A stretch of DNA of 64,000 bases from Pyrobaculum oguniense TE7 (GTDB lineage: Archaea; Thermoproteota; Thermoprotei; Thermoproteales; Thermoproteaceae). Below, piece by piece: positions 9,750-19,634 of this stretch (within the stretch, counting starts at the first letter, position 1; each line of letters begins with the position of its first letter). The position numbers and the translations under genes are program-made. The stretch lies in NCBI GenBank assembly GCA_000247545.1, contig CP003316.1, positions 1-64,000 of the forward strand, given 5' to 3'. The notes beneath the pieces are model-generated. The model had not been told where the DNA came from. It did not search any database and saw only the letters and a list, made by a program, of their open reading frames with translations.

Positions 9750-12700
9750 GCTGGGCGAGGGCGCTTGCGGAGGGGAGGGTCAGCCAGGCCGTAGACGTCT
9801 ACGCGGTCTACAAGGCGTTGTTCCGGGGGGAGAGGCCCGACGCCAAGTACGAGCCCTACTGCGACGCCGCGTCTTTCTTCTCTCTGACGTTTGTTACCCC
9901 GGCGTTTAGACAGTATCTGGAGGACTTCTTGAAGAAGCTGGCGGCCGGCGAGTCCGAGGTGTACTTAATGCCGGCGATGCTGGGGGCGGGGAAGTCCCAC
10001 TTCCTCGCCCTCGTCCTCCACGTCCTGGCGTTGTACCGCAGATGCAACGGGGTCGGCGCATGCGTGAAGCGGGAGCTGGAGAGGTTCAAGGTCGAGCTGT
10101 GGTTGCCCGACCTGCCCAAGACGCCCAGCGTTTACGTCTTCCACGGCGAGTACGAGCTCTCCGAAGAGGCGAGGAGGTTGCGGTCTGTGGACGATAAGGA
10201 CAAGCTTAAGCGCGTGCTGAGGGAGGACGCCCCGGTGGTGTTGATATTCGACGAGACCAGGAATTTCGAGGAGAGAGAAAAGGATTTCTACTTGTGGATG
10301 CAAATGCTTGCCGAAGCCGTCAGCGACGTGCCCGGCGCTTTCTTGTTCGTGTCTTACTCCCTTTTCCCCAGCGAGAGGCCGGAGACCGCCTCGTCGAAGT
10401 CTCAGGACGCGGTCAGGAGGGTGCACCACGTCCTCGTCTCTCTAGACGCCGTCAGCAACATCGTGCAAATCTTCAGGAGGTGGGCAGGCGTGGCGCCGCG
10501 GAGAGTGGACTTGTCCCCTCTGAGGGGGGCCGTGGACGATAAGTTGCTGGCGGACTTCGAGAGGAGGCTCGTCGAGTCCTATCCCTTTAACCCCTACGTC
10601 CTCGACGTGGTTCTGAAGCTGGCCGACGAGTCTCTGGCGCAGAGGACTAGGGTCCAGCTGACTAGAGAACTACTCCGTACGCTGGCTAAGTCGTATCTAA
10701 ACGCCGGTGATGGCGAGCTGGTGGTGTTCGCCCACCTCCCGGACCCCGGGGAGGTGCTGGTGGCCGGCGGCGATGAGGCGGAGCTGTGGCGTACACTGCT
10801 CTCTCTTTATAGGCAAGACTTGGCGAAGCTTGGAGACAAGCCGAGCAAGACGGCGGTCTCGGTGCTTAGGCACATCCTGCTGGCCACCTTCCTCGCCAGG
10901 CTGATGCCGAGGGCGCCTCTATATCCCACGGAGGACGAGCTGGTGCTCGGAAGCTTTAATGGGAGGGATGTCAGGCCTCTGGACGTGAGAGGCTTCTTGC
11001 AAACGGCGTCTGGGTTGCACATAGAGAAGATTTTTGAGAACCGATGGGTCTACTGGTACATTGGAGACGTGGCGCACGCGGTGGCGCAGGCCATGTTGAA
11101 ATTCGGCGACGAGGTGGGGTTGGAGCTTGCGGCAGACGAGGTGGCCGGCATTGCCCGGGAGAAGTCGGCCGCCTTTGACAAGGTGGTGGTGGCCGGGGCG
11201 GGTGAGGCGAGGCGTGTTGGCAAGGTGCTGGTGGTGTCCACGAAAGAGGAGTGGGAGAGAGAACTGCAAGACGCCCACCGCTCTATTCTCGCCGTGGACT
11301 TGAGGGACTTCGGAGTGCCGCGGCGGCGTAATAACTTGGTCGTAATCCGCAGAGTGGACGGCGGCGAGGTCCCCCAGGTTGCGCGTGCCGTCCTGAAGGA
11401 GCTGGAGATTTCACCACGCAATGTGAGGGAGGCGGTGGTGGACTTAGGCAGGGCGGTAAAGGCTGTGGAAGAGGTGGACAAGAACTTGCCCGTCTACTTC
11501 GCCGAGTTGTTACAAGTGGGAACCGATGCGCTTAGGGCCGAGTTTGAGGAGATGCTGAGGGCGAGGCTCAGGCGCTGGGGAGAGAGGGCGAAGCTGGCCA
11601 TGCGGCAGGCCGTGGGGGCATGGCTTAGGCGGGCGGTGGTGGGCTTAAGAGAGGAGGAGGTTAAGATGTGGGAGGAGCTCCTCACTAACTTGAATAGAGA
11701 CAAGCGGGAGCTGGTCCGCGATGTTGTCGTGAAAGTCTTCGAGGGGGGTTTAGTGAGCTGGGACTCTTTTAAGAAGCTGGGCGACTTGTGGAGCCTGTTT
11801 TTAAACAACGAGAGCTTCCCACCTGTCCCCATTTCGTTCAGCGAGTTTGCAGAAGCTGTCAAGAACTACTGCGGCTCTTGTAACTGCCTCTTTGAGGATG
11901 AGGGGCGGATATACTGGCTGACCAAGGGGGAGGGGTGCGAAATGCCTCAGTTGGACGAAGACGTGGGCGTGGCTCCGTTTTTGGCTAGGAACGTCGTTTC
12001 TGAGTGGGCTGTAGAGCAGTTCTTAAAACAACTCGCTGGGGAGAGGGTTAGGAGGTACTATGTGGTGTACAAGAGGCCGTCGGGGGAGGAGGTGAGGCTG
12101 AGGGCCGACGAGTTGCTGGGCTTTAGGGGTGAGTGGATATACCTAAACACAGGCCGCCTGGAGGAGGAGCAAGTGAGGAAGAGTTTGGCTGTGCGGATTG
12201 ACGGTTTAGACACGGTCTTTGTTGATAAGGATCCTGGCTCGTCTGTGAAGATCTCCGTGGAGGCAAGCGACGACATCGGGTCTCTGCACTACGAGTTTGT
12301 AGGAGTGGAGAAGATGGAGTATCCTGCCGGGCGTAGGTACGAGTTTGAGCTTCCGGTCCCCACAAAGCCAGGTATATATGCGCTGAAACTCGAAGTTAGG
12401 TTTAAAGACGGCGAGGAGGAGCACAAAACTCTCTACATCAGAGTGAGGGGAAGGCGTATGGGGGACGTCGTGGTGTCGGGGGTGTCTGCTGGGGACTTAG
12501 TGAAGAAGATTAGGGCGTCCACCGCCAAAGATGCCGTAGACGTGTTGAACTACCTCACCAGCAAGCAGGTTGAGGTTAGGGTAGAAATTAGTGTGGAGAA
12601 AACTGCAATACAAGGCGCTGACGACGAGGCGCTGTTGCTCAAGGCGAGGTTTGCAGTAAGGAACATAGAGGGGAAGGGGAGGGTGGCGAGGCTTTTAAAG

Positions 12701-12829
12701 GCCATACAAGACGTCTCGCCTGCGCTGAACGCCGAGTTTGAATTTGTGGAGCCGTTTAAAGTAGAGGAAGACGATGTCCAGTTTTTCAAAGGCATGAACT
12801 TGATATTCGAGGTGGTAAAAGAGGCGTGA
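9746..12829 (+). CDS. DUF499 AAA+ family ATPase, 1027 aa
   Basis: This is a predicted large ATPase of the DUF499/COG1483 family, which co-occurs with DUF1156 methylases in archaea and bacteria. Walker A is GAGKS at residues 80-84 and Walker B is VVLIFDE at 164-170. The start is ATG 9746 (MSWARALAEG), overlapping the methylase stop by 4 bases; a longer frame reaches back to 9611 only by chance. The C-terminal third contains beta-rich segments like those seen in substrate-binding extensions. Position between methylase and helicase suggests it powers or regulates DNA sensing by the complex. Confidence 0.85.
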   Translation: MSWARALAEGRVSQAVDVYAVYKALFRGERPDAKYEPYCDAASFFSLTFVTPAFRQYLEDFLKKLAAGESEVYLMPAMLGAGKSHFLALVLHVLALYRRCNGVGACVKRELERFKVELWLPDLPKTPSVYVFHGEYELSEEARRLRSVDDKDKLKRVLREDAPVVLIFDETRNFEEREKDFYLWMQMLAEAVSDVPGAFLFVSYSLFPSERPETASSKSQDAVRRVHHVLVSLDAVSNIVQIFRRWAGVAPRRVDLSPLRGAVDDKLLADFERRLVESYPFNPYVLDVVLKLADESLAQRTRVQLTRELLRTLAKSYLNAGDGELVVFAHLPDPGEVLVAGGDEAELWRTLLSLYRQDLAKLGDKPSKTAVSVLRHILLATFLARLMPRAPLYPTEDELVLGSFNGRDVRPLDVRGFLQTASGLHIEKIFENRWVYWYIGDVAHAVAQAMLKFGDEVGLELAADEVAGIAREKSAAFDKVVVAGAGEARRVGKVLVVSTKEEWERELQDAHRSILAVDLRDFGVPRRRNNLVVIRRVDGGEVPQVARAVLKELEISPRNVREAVVDLGRAVKAVEEVDKNLPVYFAELLQVGTDALRAEFEEMLRARLRRWGERAKLAMRQAVGAWLRRAVVGLREEEVKMWEELLTNLNRDKRELVRDVVVKVFEGGLVSWDSFKKLGDLWSLFLNNESFPPVPISFSEFAEAVKNYCGSCNCLFEDEGRIYWLTKGEGCEMPQLDEDVGVAPFLARNVVSEWAVEQFLKQLAGERVRRYYVVYKRPSGEEVRLRADELLGFRGEWIYLNTGRLEEEQVRKSLAVRIDGLDTVFVDKDPGSSVKISVEASDDIGSLHYEFVGVEKMEYPAGRRYEFELPVPTKPGIYALKLEVRFKDGEEEHKTLYIRVRGRRMGDVVVSGVSAGDLVKKIRASTAKDAVDVLNYLTSKQVEVRVEISVEKTAIQGADDEALLLKARFAVRNIEGKGRVARLLKAIQDVSPALNAEFEFVEPFKVEEDDVQFFKGMNLIFEVVKEA

Positions 12830-13242
12830 TGCTGGTGAGGAGGAAGGGGGCCAAGAGAGTTGTAGTGAAGAGCTGGGAGGGGTCTTTCGGGGTAGGGGTT
12901 CCCTTTGAGGAGGTGGTGGAGTTTTTGACGCGGCTATGGCCTTGGGAGGCCGGTTGGCACTACGTGGTGGGAAACGGCGAGGTGTCGTTTAGGGATAGGG
13001 TTCCCTTCGAGCGGGTAGTGGCGTATCTGCTGGCTAGGCGCGGCGGGCTGTCGCCTGCTGAGGCTGAGGCCGTTGCGGCGTATTTGAGACAACACGAGCT
13101 AGCGGCCTTGACGGATGCCTTCCTTTACAGGATGTGGCTTTGTAAGAGAGCTGGGGGGCGGTGTAGGGGGGTTGCCAACGCCTTTGCTAAGATGGCCGTG
13201 CTTTATAGGAAGGCGATATTGGACACATGGTTTCGCTTGTAG
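12829..13242 (+). CDS. Small unknown protein of the methylase-ATPase-helicase operon, 137 aa
   Basis: I do not recognise this family. ATG 12829 overlaps the DUF499 stop (TGATG), and the 3' end overlaps the SNF2 helicase start by 16 bases, so it is embedded in the operon and probably co-translated. The N-terminus is basic (RRKGAKRVVVKSW) with beta character. The C-terminal half is helical with three cysteines (about residues 104-112). It may be a structural subunit or inhibitor of its neighbours. An in-frame GTG at 12826 is an alternative start. Confidence 0.65.
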   Translation: MLVRRKGAKRVVVKSWEGSFGVGVPFEEVVEFLTRLWPWEAGWHYVVGNGEVSFRDRVPFERVVAYLLARRGGLSPAEAEAVAAYLRQHELAALTDAFLYRMWLCKRAGGRCRGVANAFAKMAVLYRKAILDTWFRL

Positions 13243-15641
13243 AGTTTCTCAGGTCTGCTGGGAAGGAGCTTTACAAACACCAACTTGATTTTGTCTCTGA
13301 CGCCCTTCTGATGGCCAAGCCCAGGGTTTTGCTGGCCGACGACGTGGGGCTGGGGAAGACTATCCAAGCCCTCTTGCTGGTCAAAGCCCTTATGGAGGCG
13401 GGGCGCGTGAACCACGTCTTGATAGTGGTGCCGCGGGCTGTTTTTGGCCAGTGGGCCGAGGAGCTTGAAAAGTTCGGCATATCGTACTACGCCGTCGAGT
13501 CTCCCAGCTTTCCCTACGGCCACAGGTTGTACCTCATAACTCTAGACAGGGCTAAGATGAGGGAATATCTAGACGCCTTGCTGAAACTGAAGTGGGACTT
13601 GGTGGTGGTGGACGAAGCCCACAAACTCAGGCTAGATACACAGAGGGCGCGCGTGGCGCAACTCTGCAAGGAGGCTGAGGGGTGCCTCATGCTGACGGCT
13701 ACTCCGCACACGGGGGATGAGGAGGATTTTAAGTTTCTAACGTCGCTGGTAGGCGGCGTCGTTGTGAGGAGGGAAAAGAAAGATGTGGAGATGTACGAGG
13801 GGCGCAAGCTTTTCCCCCGGATTAGGTATTGGGTTGTCCAGGTTAGGGCTTCTCGTGAGGAGGCCCTGGCGCTTTACACGGTGTTGTCTATTTTAGAGAG
13901 GGAGAATATAGAGCCTATTGTCAGAGTGGTGGTGGAGAAGAGGGCGATGTCCAGCCCCGCCTCGTTTTTCAAGACTTTGGCCAAGGTGGTCGGCGGCGAC
14001 TGTACAAGAGAGATGTTGGAAGAGGGGGAGCTCGACGCTTGCGTGGGGAACATAGCCGGGCTCAAGGATTTACAAGATGCGGCAAAGAGGTTCGCCTCCG
14101 CCTCAGACAAGAAGCTGGCGGCTTTGAAGAGGCTCTTGGAACAACTGAAGGGGAGGAAGGTGCTGGTGTTTACGGAGTATGCCACCACTGCTGAGTACTT
14201 GTTTGAAAACTTGGCCGGAGGTTGCGCTGTGGTAGACTCGGGGGAGGGGTTCGCGAAAGCGAGTTGCGGGAGCGTCGGCGTCATGTACGCCACGTCGAAG
14301 GCCAGGGGGCAAATTGACGTGGGTGTAGAGACGGCTAGTCTCGCCAGGGCTTTTGAGACAGCCGTATTTATCTCCACTGACATTATGTCAGAGGGGGTGA
14401 ACCTCCAGGACTTCGACGTGGTGGTAAACTACGAAGTGGTGTGGAGCCCCACTAAGCATGTGCAGAGAATTGGCAGAATCTGGCGTTTCGGACAGAAGTC
14501 CGACCCCATATTGGTTATAGACATGGTGCTCAAAGCCGCCTCTGAGAGAGACGAATACTCCTACTATGTGGAGCTGTTAGAAAAGCTTTATGAGATATCT
14601 CTTAGGGCACTACCGCCGCAGAGCTACGGCGAGTTCGAGATATATGAGATAGAGGAGGCGGAATTGAGGAAAGTCTTAGAAATCGGCTCGGCTGGGTACG
14701 TGGAGCAGGCGGAAGTGCTCCAAGCCGTCGCCGGCAGGAGAGTGGAGGAGCTTAGGGAGAAGATCAGGAGGATACTAGAAGAGAGGGAGAAGTTGAAGTG
14801 GAAGCCCAAGTCGCTGGTGGAGAATGGGCTGAGGATAAAGCTGGGCTATCCCCCCGCCGGTGTGCCTGAGGCAGGAGGCGGGTACTACGTGGTTGAGGTT
14901 AGGCACATGTCGGGAGGCGTCGCCCTCTTTGGCGAGAGGTTGTTAATCAGGCTCCACACGCCTCTTAGCAGAAGCCGTCAGATCCAGGAGGCCCTTTTTA
15001 GAGAGTCTGAGGTGGACTGGGATGGCGTGCAAGTCGAGGCTGGCGAGGTTAAGTCCGACGAGCGGGACGAGTTGTTGAAAAGGGTTCACCTAGAGGTCTT
15101 CACCCCCCTCAGGCGGTACGTAGATGAGTTGAAGAAGTTTATCCCCTTGCGCTTGGTGGAGAGCCAAGTGATCTCCGTCGCGAGGGCCAGGGTGATTCGG
15201 GGAGAGGCCACGCCGCTCACGTCATTTGAGGGCTTAGTGTGGTCAGAGGTGAGGAGGAGCGTGAACATTCATCGGACTGAGCTGGCGGCCGTTAAATGCG
15301 TCGAGAAGTGGCTGTTACAGAATGGGTTTAAGATTAGGGAGCAGTACCGAAGCGTGCCCAGGCCTTTTGACATGGTAGTAGAGAGGGGCGGCGTTTTGTA
15401 CACTGTGGAAATAAAGGGCAAGTGGGCTGGCAAAATGGACGACCCCATCTCTTTCACAGCCAATGAGGTGGACTGGGCTTCGAGATTCCCAGACAGGCAT
15501 ATCATATGTGTGGCTTATGTGGAGGGTGACGACTGTATAAGCTTAGACTGTCTGCCGTTTGCTGAATTTCAGAAAAAGTGGATTTTCGAAACGGTGAGGG
15601 GGCTAGAGTATAAGTACAACGCACGGAGGGTTACCGGCTGA
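13227..15641 (+). CDS. SNF2-family helicase with C-terminal DUF3883-like nuclease domain
   Basis: This is a superfamily 2 SNF2/Rad54-type DNA translocase of 804 residues. Motif I is GLGKT (41-45), motif II DEAH (129-132) and motif III TATP (157-160). The second RecA lobe ends with motif VI around HVQRIGRIWRFGQ. The C-terminal 110 residues have the pattern PFD (D715) then VEIKGK (E728, K730), the D-ExK core of PD-(D/E)XK-like nucleases, as in DUF3883 domains found on SNF2 proteins. This would be the DNA-moving and possibly cutting arm of the locus. It overlaps the preceding gene by 16 bases and ends the operon. Confidence 0.85.
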   Translation: MVSLVEFLRSAGKELYKHQLDFVSDALLMAKPRVLLADDVGLGKTIQALLLVKALMEAGRVNHVLIVVPRAVFGQWAEELEKFGISYYAVESPSFPYGHRLYLITLDRAKMREYLDALLKLKWDLVVVDEAHKLRLDTQRARVAQLCKEAEGCLMLTATPHTGDEEDFKFLTSLVGGVVVRREKKDVEMYEGRKLFPRIRYWVVQVRASREEALALYTVLSILERENIEPIVRVVVEKRAMSSPASFFKTLAKVVGGDCTREMLEEGELDACVGNIAGLKDLQDAAKRFASASDKKLAALKRLLEQLKGRKVLVFTEYATTAEYLFENLAGGCAVVDSGEGFAKASCGSVGVMYATSKARGQIDVGVETASLARAFETAVFISTDIMSEGVNLQDFDVVVNYEVVWSPTKHVQRIGRIWRFGQKSDPILVIDMVLKAASERDEYSYYVELLEKLYEISLRALPPQSYGEFEIYEIEEAELRKVLEIGSAGYVEQAEVLQAVAGRRVEELREKIRRILEEREKLKWKPKSLVENGLRIKLGYPPAGVPEAGGGYYVVEVRHMSGGVALFGERLLIRLHTPLSRSRQIQEALFRESEVDWDGVQVEAGEVKSDERDELLKRVHLEVFTPLRRYVDELKKFIPLRLVESQVISVARARVIRGEATPLTSFEGLVWSEVRRSVNIHRTELAAVKCVEKWLLQNGFKIREQYRSVPRPFDMVVERGGVLYTVEIKGKWAGKMDDPISFTANEVDWASRFPDRHIICVAYVEGDDCISLDCLPFAEFQKKWIFETVRGLEYKYNARRVTG

Positions 15642-15699
15642 GACATCAGCGATCATATCTGACATCTAGCCGAATACTTGTTTAATGGTTAGTTAGCAA

Positions 15700-15837
15700 A
15701 TGTGGCGCGCCTTGATCTACGTCTGCGACGAGTTTTCACCGGTGGAGGTAGCCGTTTCAGTGTTGCCTGTCGTCGCCGAAAGGGATTTACAAAAGGCTTT
15801 TTCGAAGAGTATAGAGACCTTTCGTCTGGTACTTTAG
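15700..15837 (+). pseudogene. Truncated copy of the 106-aa gene at 20094
   Basis: The 45-codon frame begins MWRALIYVCDEFSPVEV and matches the start of the gene at 20094 (MWRVLVYVCDEFSPVEV) in 15 of 17 residues. The DNA match extends about 25 bases upstream of the start (cttgttta, then ttagcaa before the start codon). After residue 17 the similarity fades (AERDLQKAF against AESDPLKLF) and the frame stops at TAG 15835-15837, less than half way. It is best read as a decayed duplicate. It and the intact copy bracket the large helicase gene as direct repeats about 4.4 kb apart. Confidence 0.7.
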
Positions 15838-16144
15838 AGAGGTCACGCGCATTCAGGTAGCCGATGCCCAATTTGGCAGGGTTAGTTTTTAAATATGTCG
15901 ATAGGCGTACTCTGCAACATCAAGGCGCGTTCGATACACTTCCCAAGCCCAGAGAAGGGCCTGGTCTTTTGGGATAGCGCAGGCATCATGGCTAAGTTGT
16001 CAAGCCGAGTTAGTTGATATGTTGGTACAAGAGGAGTCGTTGTCTTAGGCGCAGTGTTTTCATTAGTGGCTGTGTGTTGTGTTAGCATTACGCGATAGGC
16101 ATACTCTAACGGAAAGTTTAAAGTAATTTGCACTACAAAAAACA
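15838..16144. other. Intergenic stretch without a recognisable gene
   Basis: This 307-base stretch follows the truncated gene copy. A 41-codon frame from 15895 is preceded by an AT-rich box (tttttaaat), but it has no recognisable content and I do not call it. The segment closest to 16145 holds the likely promoter of the helicase gene (aagtttaaagtaattt, about 16106-16121). I see no RNA gene here. Confidence 0.4.
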
Positions 16145-19100
16145 ATGGGCAATATGTGCATCACGAAGAATTTGTTGGATAAATTAGGTGTTGAATATCT
16201 GGTGTACGAGGAACCCGCCCGACCTGTGGCTAAAGCTGAGGTAAAATTTGGAGACATCTTGCCTAGCATTTGTACGGGGACGAAGGCTCCTAAGTTTTGT
16301 GGTTTTGAAATGTACAAGCATCAGAAGGAGGCACTAGAGAGACTCATGGCTGGGAAAAGCGTAATTGTCACCGCCAGCACCGGTGGAGGGAAAACAGAGA
16401 TCTGGGTGTCCTATGCGCTTTCCAGACAGGTATTAGATAAAAACTTCGGCGTATTAGTAATATACCCAACTAAGGCTTTGGCAGCGGATCAAATTGCGAG
16501 GATTAAGCAGTACTATCTAGAAGCCGGTTATGATATTGTGGAGGAAGAGAGAAAGACGTCAAAAGGAGTTGTTAAATTCCTCCGTGGCGCTGTTTTGAGA
16601 TATGACGGCGATGTTTCTAATTATGTAAAGGCGCATCATGTAAAGCAGGCTTTAGTAACGCTGATCAACCCTGAGATCTTGCTAGACGTACTAGAAAAAC
16701 GCGTGGGGGGCTCCGGAGCGTTGGAAATTCGCAAAACACATAAGTTGTGGCCATTTATATTAAAAGTTAAGCTTATCGTAATAGATGAGCTAGACTTTTA
16801 CGGAAGTACCAGGTCTACATTGCTTTTATACTTAGTACGGCGACTAATCGAAATACTGGGCCTAAACACACAAGTGGTTATCCTCGGAGCGACGTTGAGT
16901 AATATAGAAGCGATAAAGAGCCTACTGCCACTGAACTTCGAGGTCGTCGGTGGCGAGGCGAATAGGCCAGCTAACTACCTCTACGTCGTGTTAGGTAGAA
17001 AAGAAAGCGTATGGAGCATATATGGCAAACTACATGGAGCAAAGAATAAAGAAGAGTTTAGGGAGAAGTTTTTCGACATCTTAGTCGGAGCTGGGCAGAA
17101 ACACCTCGACGATTTAACTATAATTTTGAGAGAAAACGAGGATGTCGTTGAAGATCTCTTGAAGATGTATTTACAGTGTCCGGAAACGAACCTGGTCTTC
17201 ACAAGAAGTATTAAAGACGCGGAGAGGCTTGGAGGTAAACTCGACAATAGCTTAGTAGCTGTGCATCATTCCAAGGTGCCTAAGGAGAGGAGGGCTTGGA
17301 TAGAGGAGCGAGCCCGGCTAGGCGAGATAAAGGTGTTAATCACCGTTAAGACCCTCCTACAGGGCATAGACATAGGGCACATCGCAAGGGTAATCCACGT
17401 GGGGCTTCCCGATACGCTCAAAGAGCTTATCCAGAGAGAGGGAAGAAAGGGAAGGAGAGAAGATATAACCATGACTGAGACTGTGATAGTTCCTATCCGG
17501 ATAGAAGATGCTGTTCTCATAAGTGAGGGCTTAAAGAGCTTAAACTTATGGAGGGCGTTGAGCCTAGAGGCCCTTCTGTTAAACCCCGATAACGATCTCT
17601 TGAAGATCTACGATCATTACCTAAATTTTAAGCCTCTTAGCCAAGCGGAGTTAAAACTCATTGGGTGGCCCGGGGAGCGCAAACTTGAGTTCTACCAAAT
17701 GTTCCATACTAAGAATATTCCGATTTTTGTCTACGATCCCGAGAGGGATGAATTTCAGCAAGAGGAGAGTTGCACTTTGAAAGAGTTTATCGAAGACTAC
17801 CAGCCAGGATCTATCAACGTGAGATCCGAGCCGACGCTGGTAGTATCCACCTACGATTCTGCAAATAAGCAAACGGCAGTTCTTGAGATCGCGCTTAGAG
17901 AGGACTATTTGAAAAGAGAAGGAATTAGTGGAATACTTAACAAAGAGTATCTGTGTGAAGGCTGTTCACGTGGTTTTGTGAGGAGGTCGTGGAGGGTGTC
18001 TCGTTTTGTACAAAGTGCATTGTTAAAAGCAGTGGAGGAATATGAGAAGTGGTGCTACATGTGGAATCAACTTCCCAACTTTTACCAAGACGTAGAGAAA
18101 AGGAAGCTTGTTAGCGAGGTCTGCACCACTGTAGTTTTTAGCGGGTTGGGCGGTTTTAAGCTTGTCAAGGAGTACCCAGCGCTCGTGAGGTGGCACCTCG
18201 AATCAAGAGAGAGGAAGCTAAAGATACTCCCAGACGGCACAGAGACATATGCGTATGAGAGGGTTGTTATTAAGGTTTTGGAGAATCCCCTCGCTTTTCC
18301 CTATGAGTTTTTCACATATGCCTACGTAAGCGATGTAGATCCGAGAGATGTCGATTTCGACAAAATAGCGAGGGGGATGGGCTTCCTCCTCGCCGTGCTT
18401 AGATATAAATACGGCATACAGCCAGACCTCCTGGGGTACTTTCTGGAAGGCCAGTCGCGGCTTTTGAAAATCTGGGAAAAAGAGCCTATTGGCTTGTTAA
18501 AAACGCTGAGAAGTGGCGGCAGGATGATAATAGACAAGGAGCGGGAGTTTGGCTGTCAAGATTTACTAGAGGATGTGAGGAACATCCCAATAGATGAAAA
18601 GTTAAAGATAATGCTTAGATACGTCGATAGCCTTAGGTTTACGCACGACGTCTTGGCAGATAAGGCGGAGATGGAGAAAGTTAGGCAAATGGCTGAGCGT
18701 TTGGTATACTACCTCTGTAATATGATAAGCGTAAAACTGAGCGAAGAGCTAAAATATGTACACAAGACGCCGCAAGAGCCAATCTTAATAGTAGACAGCT
18801 TGTTTAATAAAATCGCCGTTATACTTTCGAGGCCTGAGGCCGAGGCGGCCGTGGTAAGCATTATCGAAAAAGATGAGGGTGGATGGATTGAAGCGCTGGG
18901 GGGCAAAATTTTCGAGATCAGCAATAATTACGAGGACTTAACTCGCTTAGTGCACATTGGTTTAAGTGGTGTGGAAAAAGCCGTACGCAGAATTAGAATA
19001 GATGTCGTTGATTTATCTAAGTTTTTAGCCCAATACCCCGAGCCGGTTAGCTTGGGGAGGATTTGGGAGGAGCTTACCGGAAGTACAGACTTAGTAGAGT

Positions 19101-19255
19101 TACAAAACGATATTTCAACCAAGATACGCGAGGGTAAAACAGAGGTATTGGAAAGGCTAATGGAAGAATTATTTAAGAAAAGGGCAGGTGCAATAATAGC
19201 TCTATACAACCTTTTCAAACGTGCAGAGGTCACACCGGCAAGCACCGATAGATAA
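16145..19255 (+). CDS. Large superfamily 2 DEAD/DEAH-type helicase, 1036 aa
   Basis: The N-terminal half is a two-lobe SF2 helicase. Walker A is STGGGKTE at residues 78-85 and motif Ia has YPTKAL. Motif II is DELD (214-217) rather than DEAH. Motif III is GATLS, motif IV NLVFTRS, and motif VI QREGRKGR from about residue 430. Architecture and the QREGRxGR signature resemble the COG1205/YprA group, which includes DISARM-type helicases. The C-terminal 550 residues are unassigned, with a CEGC pair near residue 604. The gene is AT-richer than its neighbours and bracketed by repeated gene copies, both signs of acquisition. It probably belongs to the adjoining defence island, though it is not in the same operon. 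Confidence 0.75.
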   Translation: MGNMCITKNLLDKLGVEYLVYEEPARPVAKAEVKFGDILPSICTGTKAPKFCGFEMYKHQKEALERLMAGKSVIVTASTGGGKTEIWVSYALSRQVLDKNFGVLVIYPTKALAADQIARIKQYYLEAGYDIVEEERKTSKGVVKFLRGAVLRYDGDVSNYVKAHHVKQALVTLINPEILLDVLEKRVGGSGALEIRKTHKLWPFILKVKLIVIDELDFYGSTRSTLLLYLVRRLIEILGLNTQVVILGATLSNIEAIKSLLPLNFEVVGGEANRPANYLYVVLGRKESVWSIYGKLHGAKNKEEFREKFFDILVGAGQKHLDDLTIILRENEDVVEDLLKMYLQCPETNLVFTRSIKDAERLGGKLDNSLVAVHHSKVPKERRAWIEERARLGEIKVLITVKTLLQGIDIGHIARVIHVGLPDTLKELIQREGRKGRREDITMTETVIVPIRIEDAVLISEGLKSLNLWRALSLEALLLNPDNDLLKIYDHYLNFKPLSQAELKLIGWPGERKLEFYQMFHTKNIPIFVYDPERDEFQQEESCTLKEFIEDYQPGSINVRSEPTLVVSTYDSANKQTAVLEIALREDYLKREGISGILNKEYLCEGCSRGFVRRSWRVSRFVQSALLKAVEEYEKWCYMWNQLPNFYQDVEKRKLVSEVCTTVVFSGLGGFKLVKEYPALVRWHLESRERKLKILPDGTETYAYERVVIKVLENPLAFPYEFFTYAYVSDVDPRDVDFDKIARGMGFLLAVLRYKYGIQPDLLGYFLEGQSRLLKIWEKEPIGLLKTLRSGGRMIIDKEREFGCQDLLEDVRNIPIDEKLKIMLRYVDSLRFTHDVLADKAEMEKVRQMAERLVYYLCNMISVKLSEELKYVHKTPQEPILIVDSLFNKIAVILSRPEAEAAVVSIIEKDEGGWIEALGGKIFEISNNYEDLTRLVHIGLSGVEKAVRRIRIDVVDLSKFLAQYPEPVSLGRIWEELTGSTDLVELQNDISTKIREGKTEVLERLMEELFKKRAGAIIALYNLFKRAEVTPASTDR

Positions 19256-19634
19256 TTGCTTAAACCTTTAGACGATTTGCCGCATAACAAGGTCAGCTGG
19301 GTGATTTTGCATCTTCAAGTGCTGTCTAGTCCAAATCCCAGCGTGCTTATCCCTCTCCCTATGAATATGTAGCAAAGACTTCCACGCGTCGGGTAGTGTT
19401 CGCGCCCAGTACCTACTCTACAAATTGAAGCCGCCTCGCGTATATACCCCCTTGTGCGCGAGGCGGTATATCTCTCTGAGCGCTTGCGCCTCTTCATCGC
19501 ATGAAGCGTAAAGGCCCCACGCCGTTGCCAACGCCTCTTCGTCCCGTGAACAGCAACCGGCCCAGTGGTACCCCACGTGGCTTAGGATGACGCTAGGACG
19601 GCTCTTTCAGTTGCGTTTTTTATAGCGAGTGCGG
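19256..19634. other. Intergenic stretch, nothing recognised
   Basis: This 379-base stretch lies between the large helicase and a broken minus-strand gene. I find no coding frame with GC-rich third positions, no tRNA-like fold and no clear repeat. Short frames here have no sensible start or content. Confidence 0.4.
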
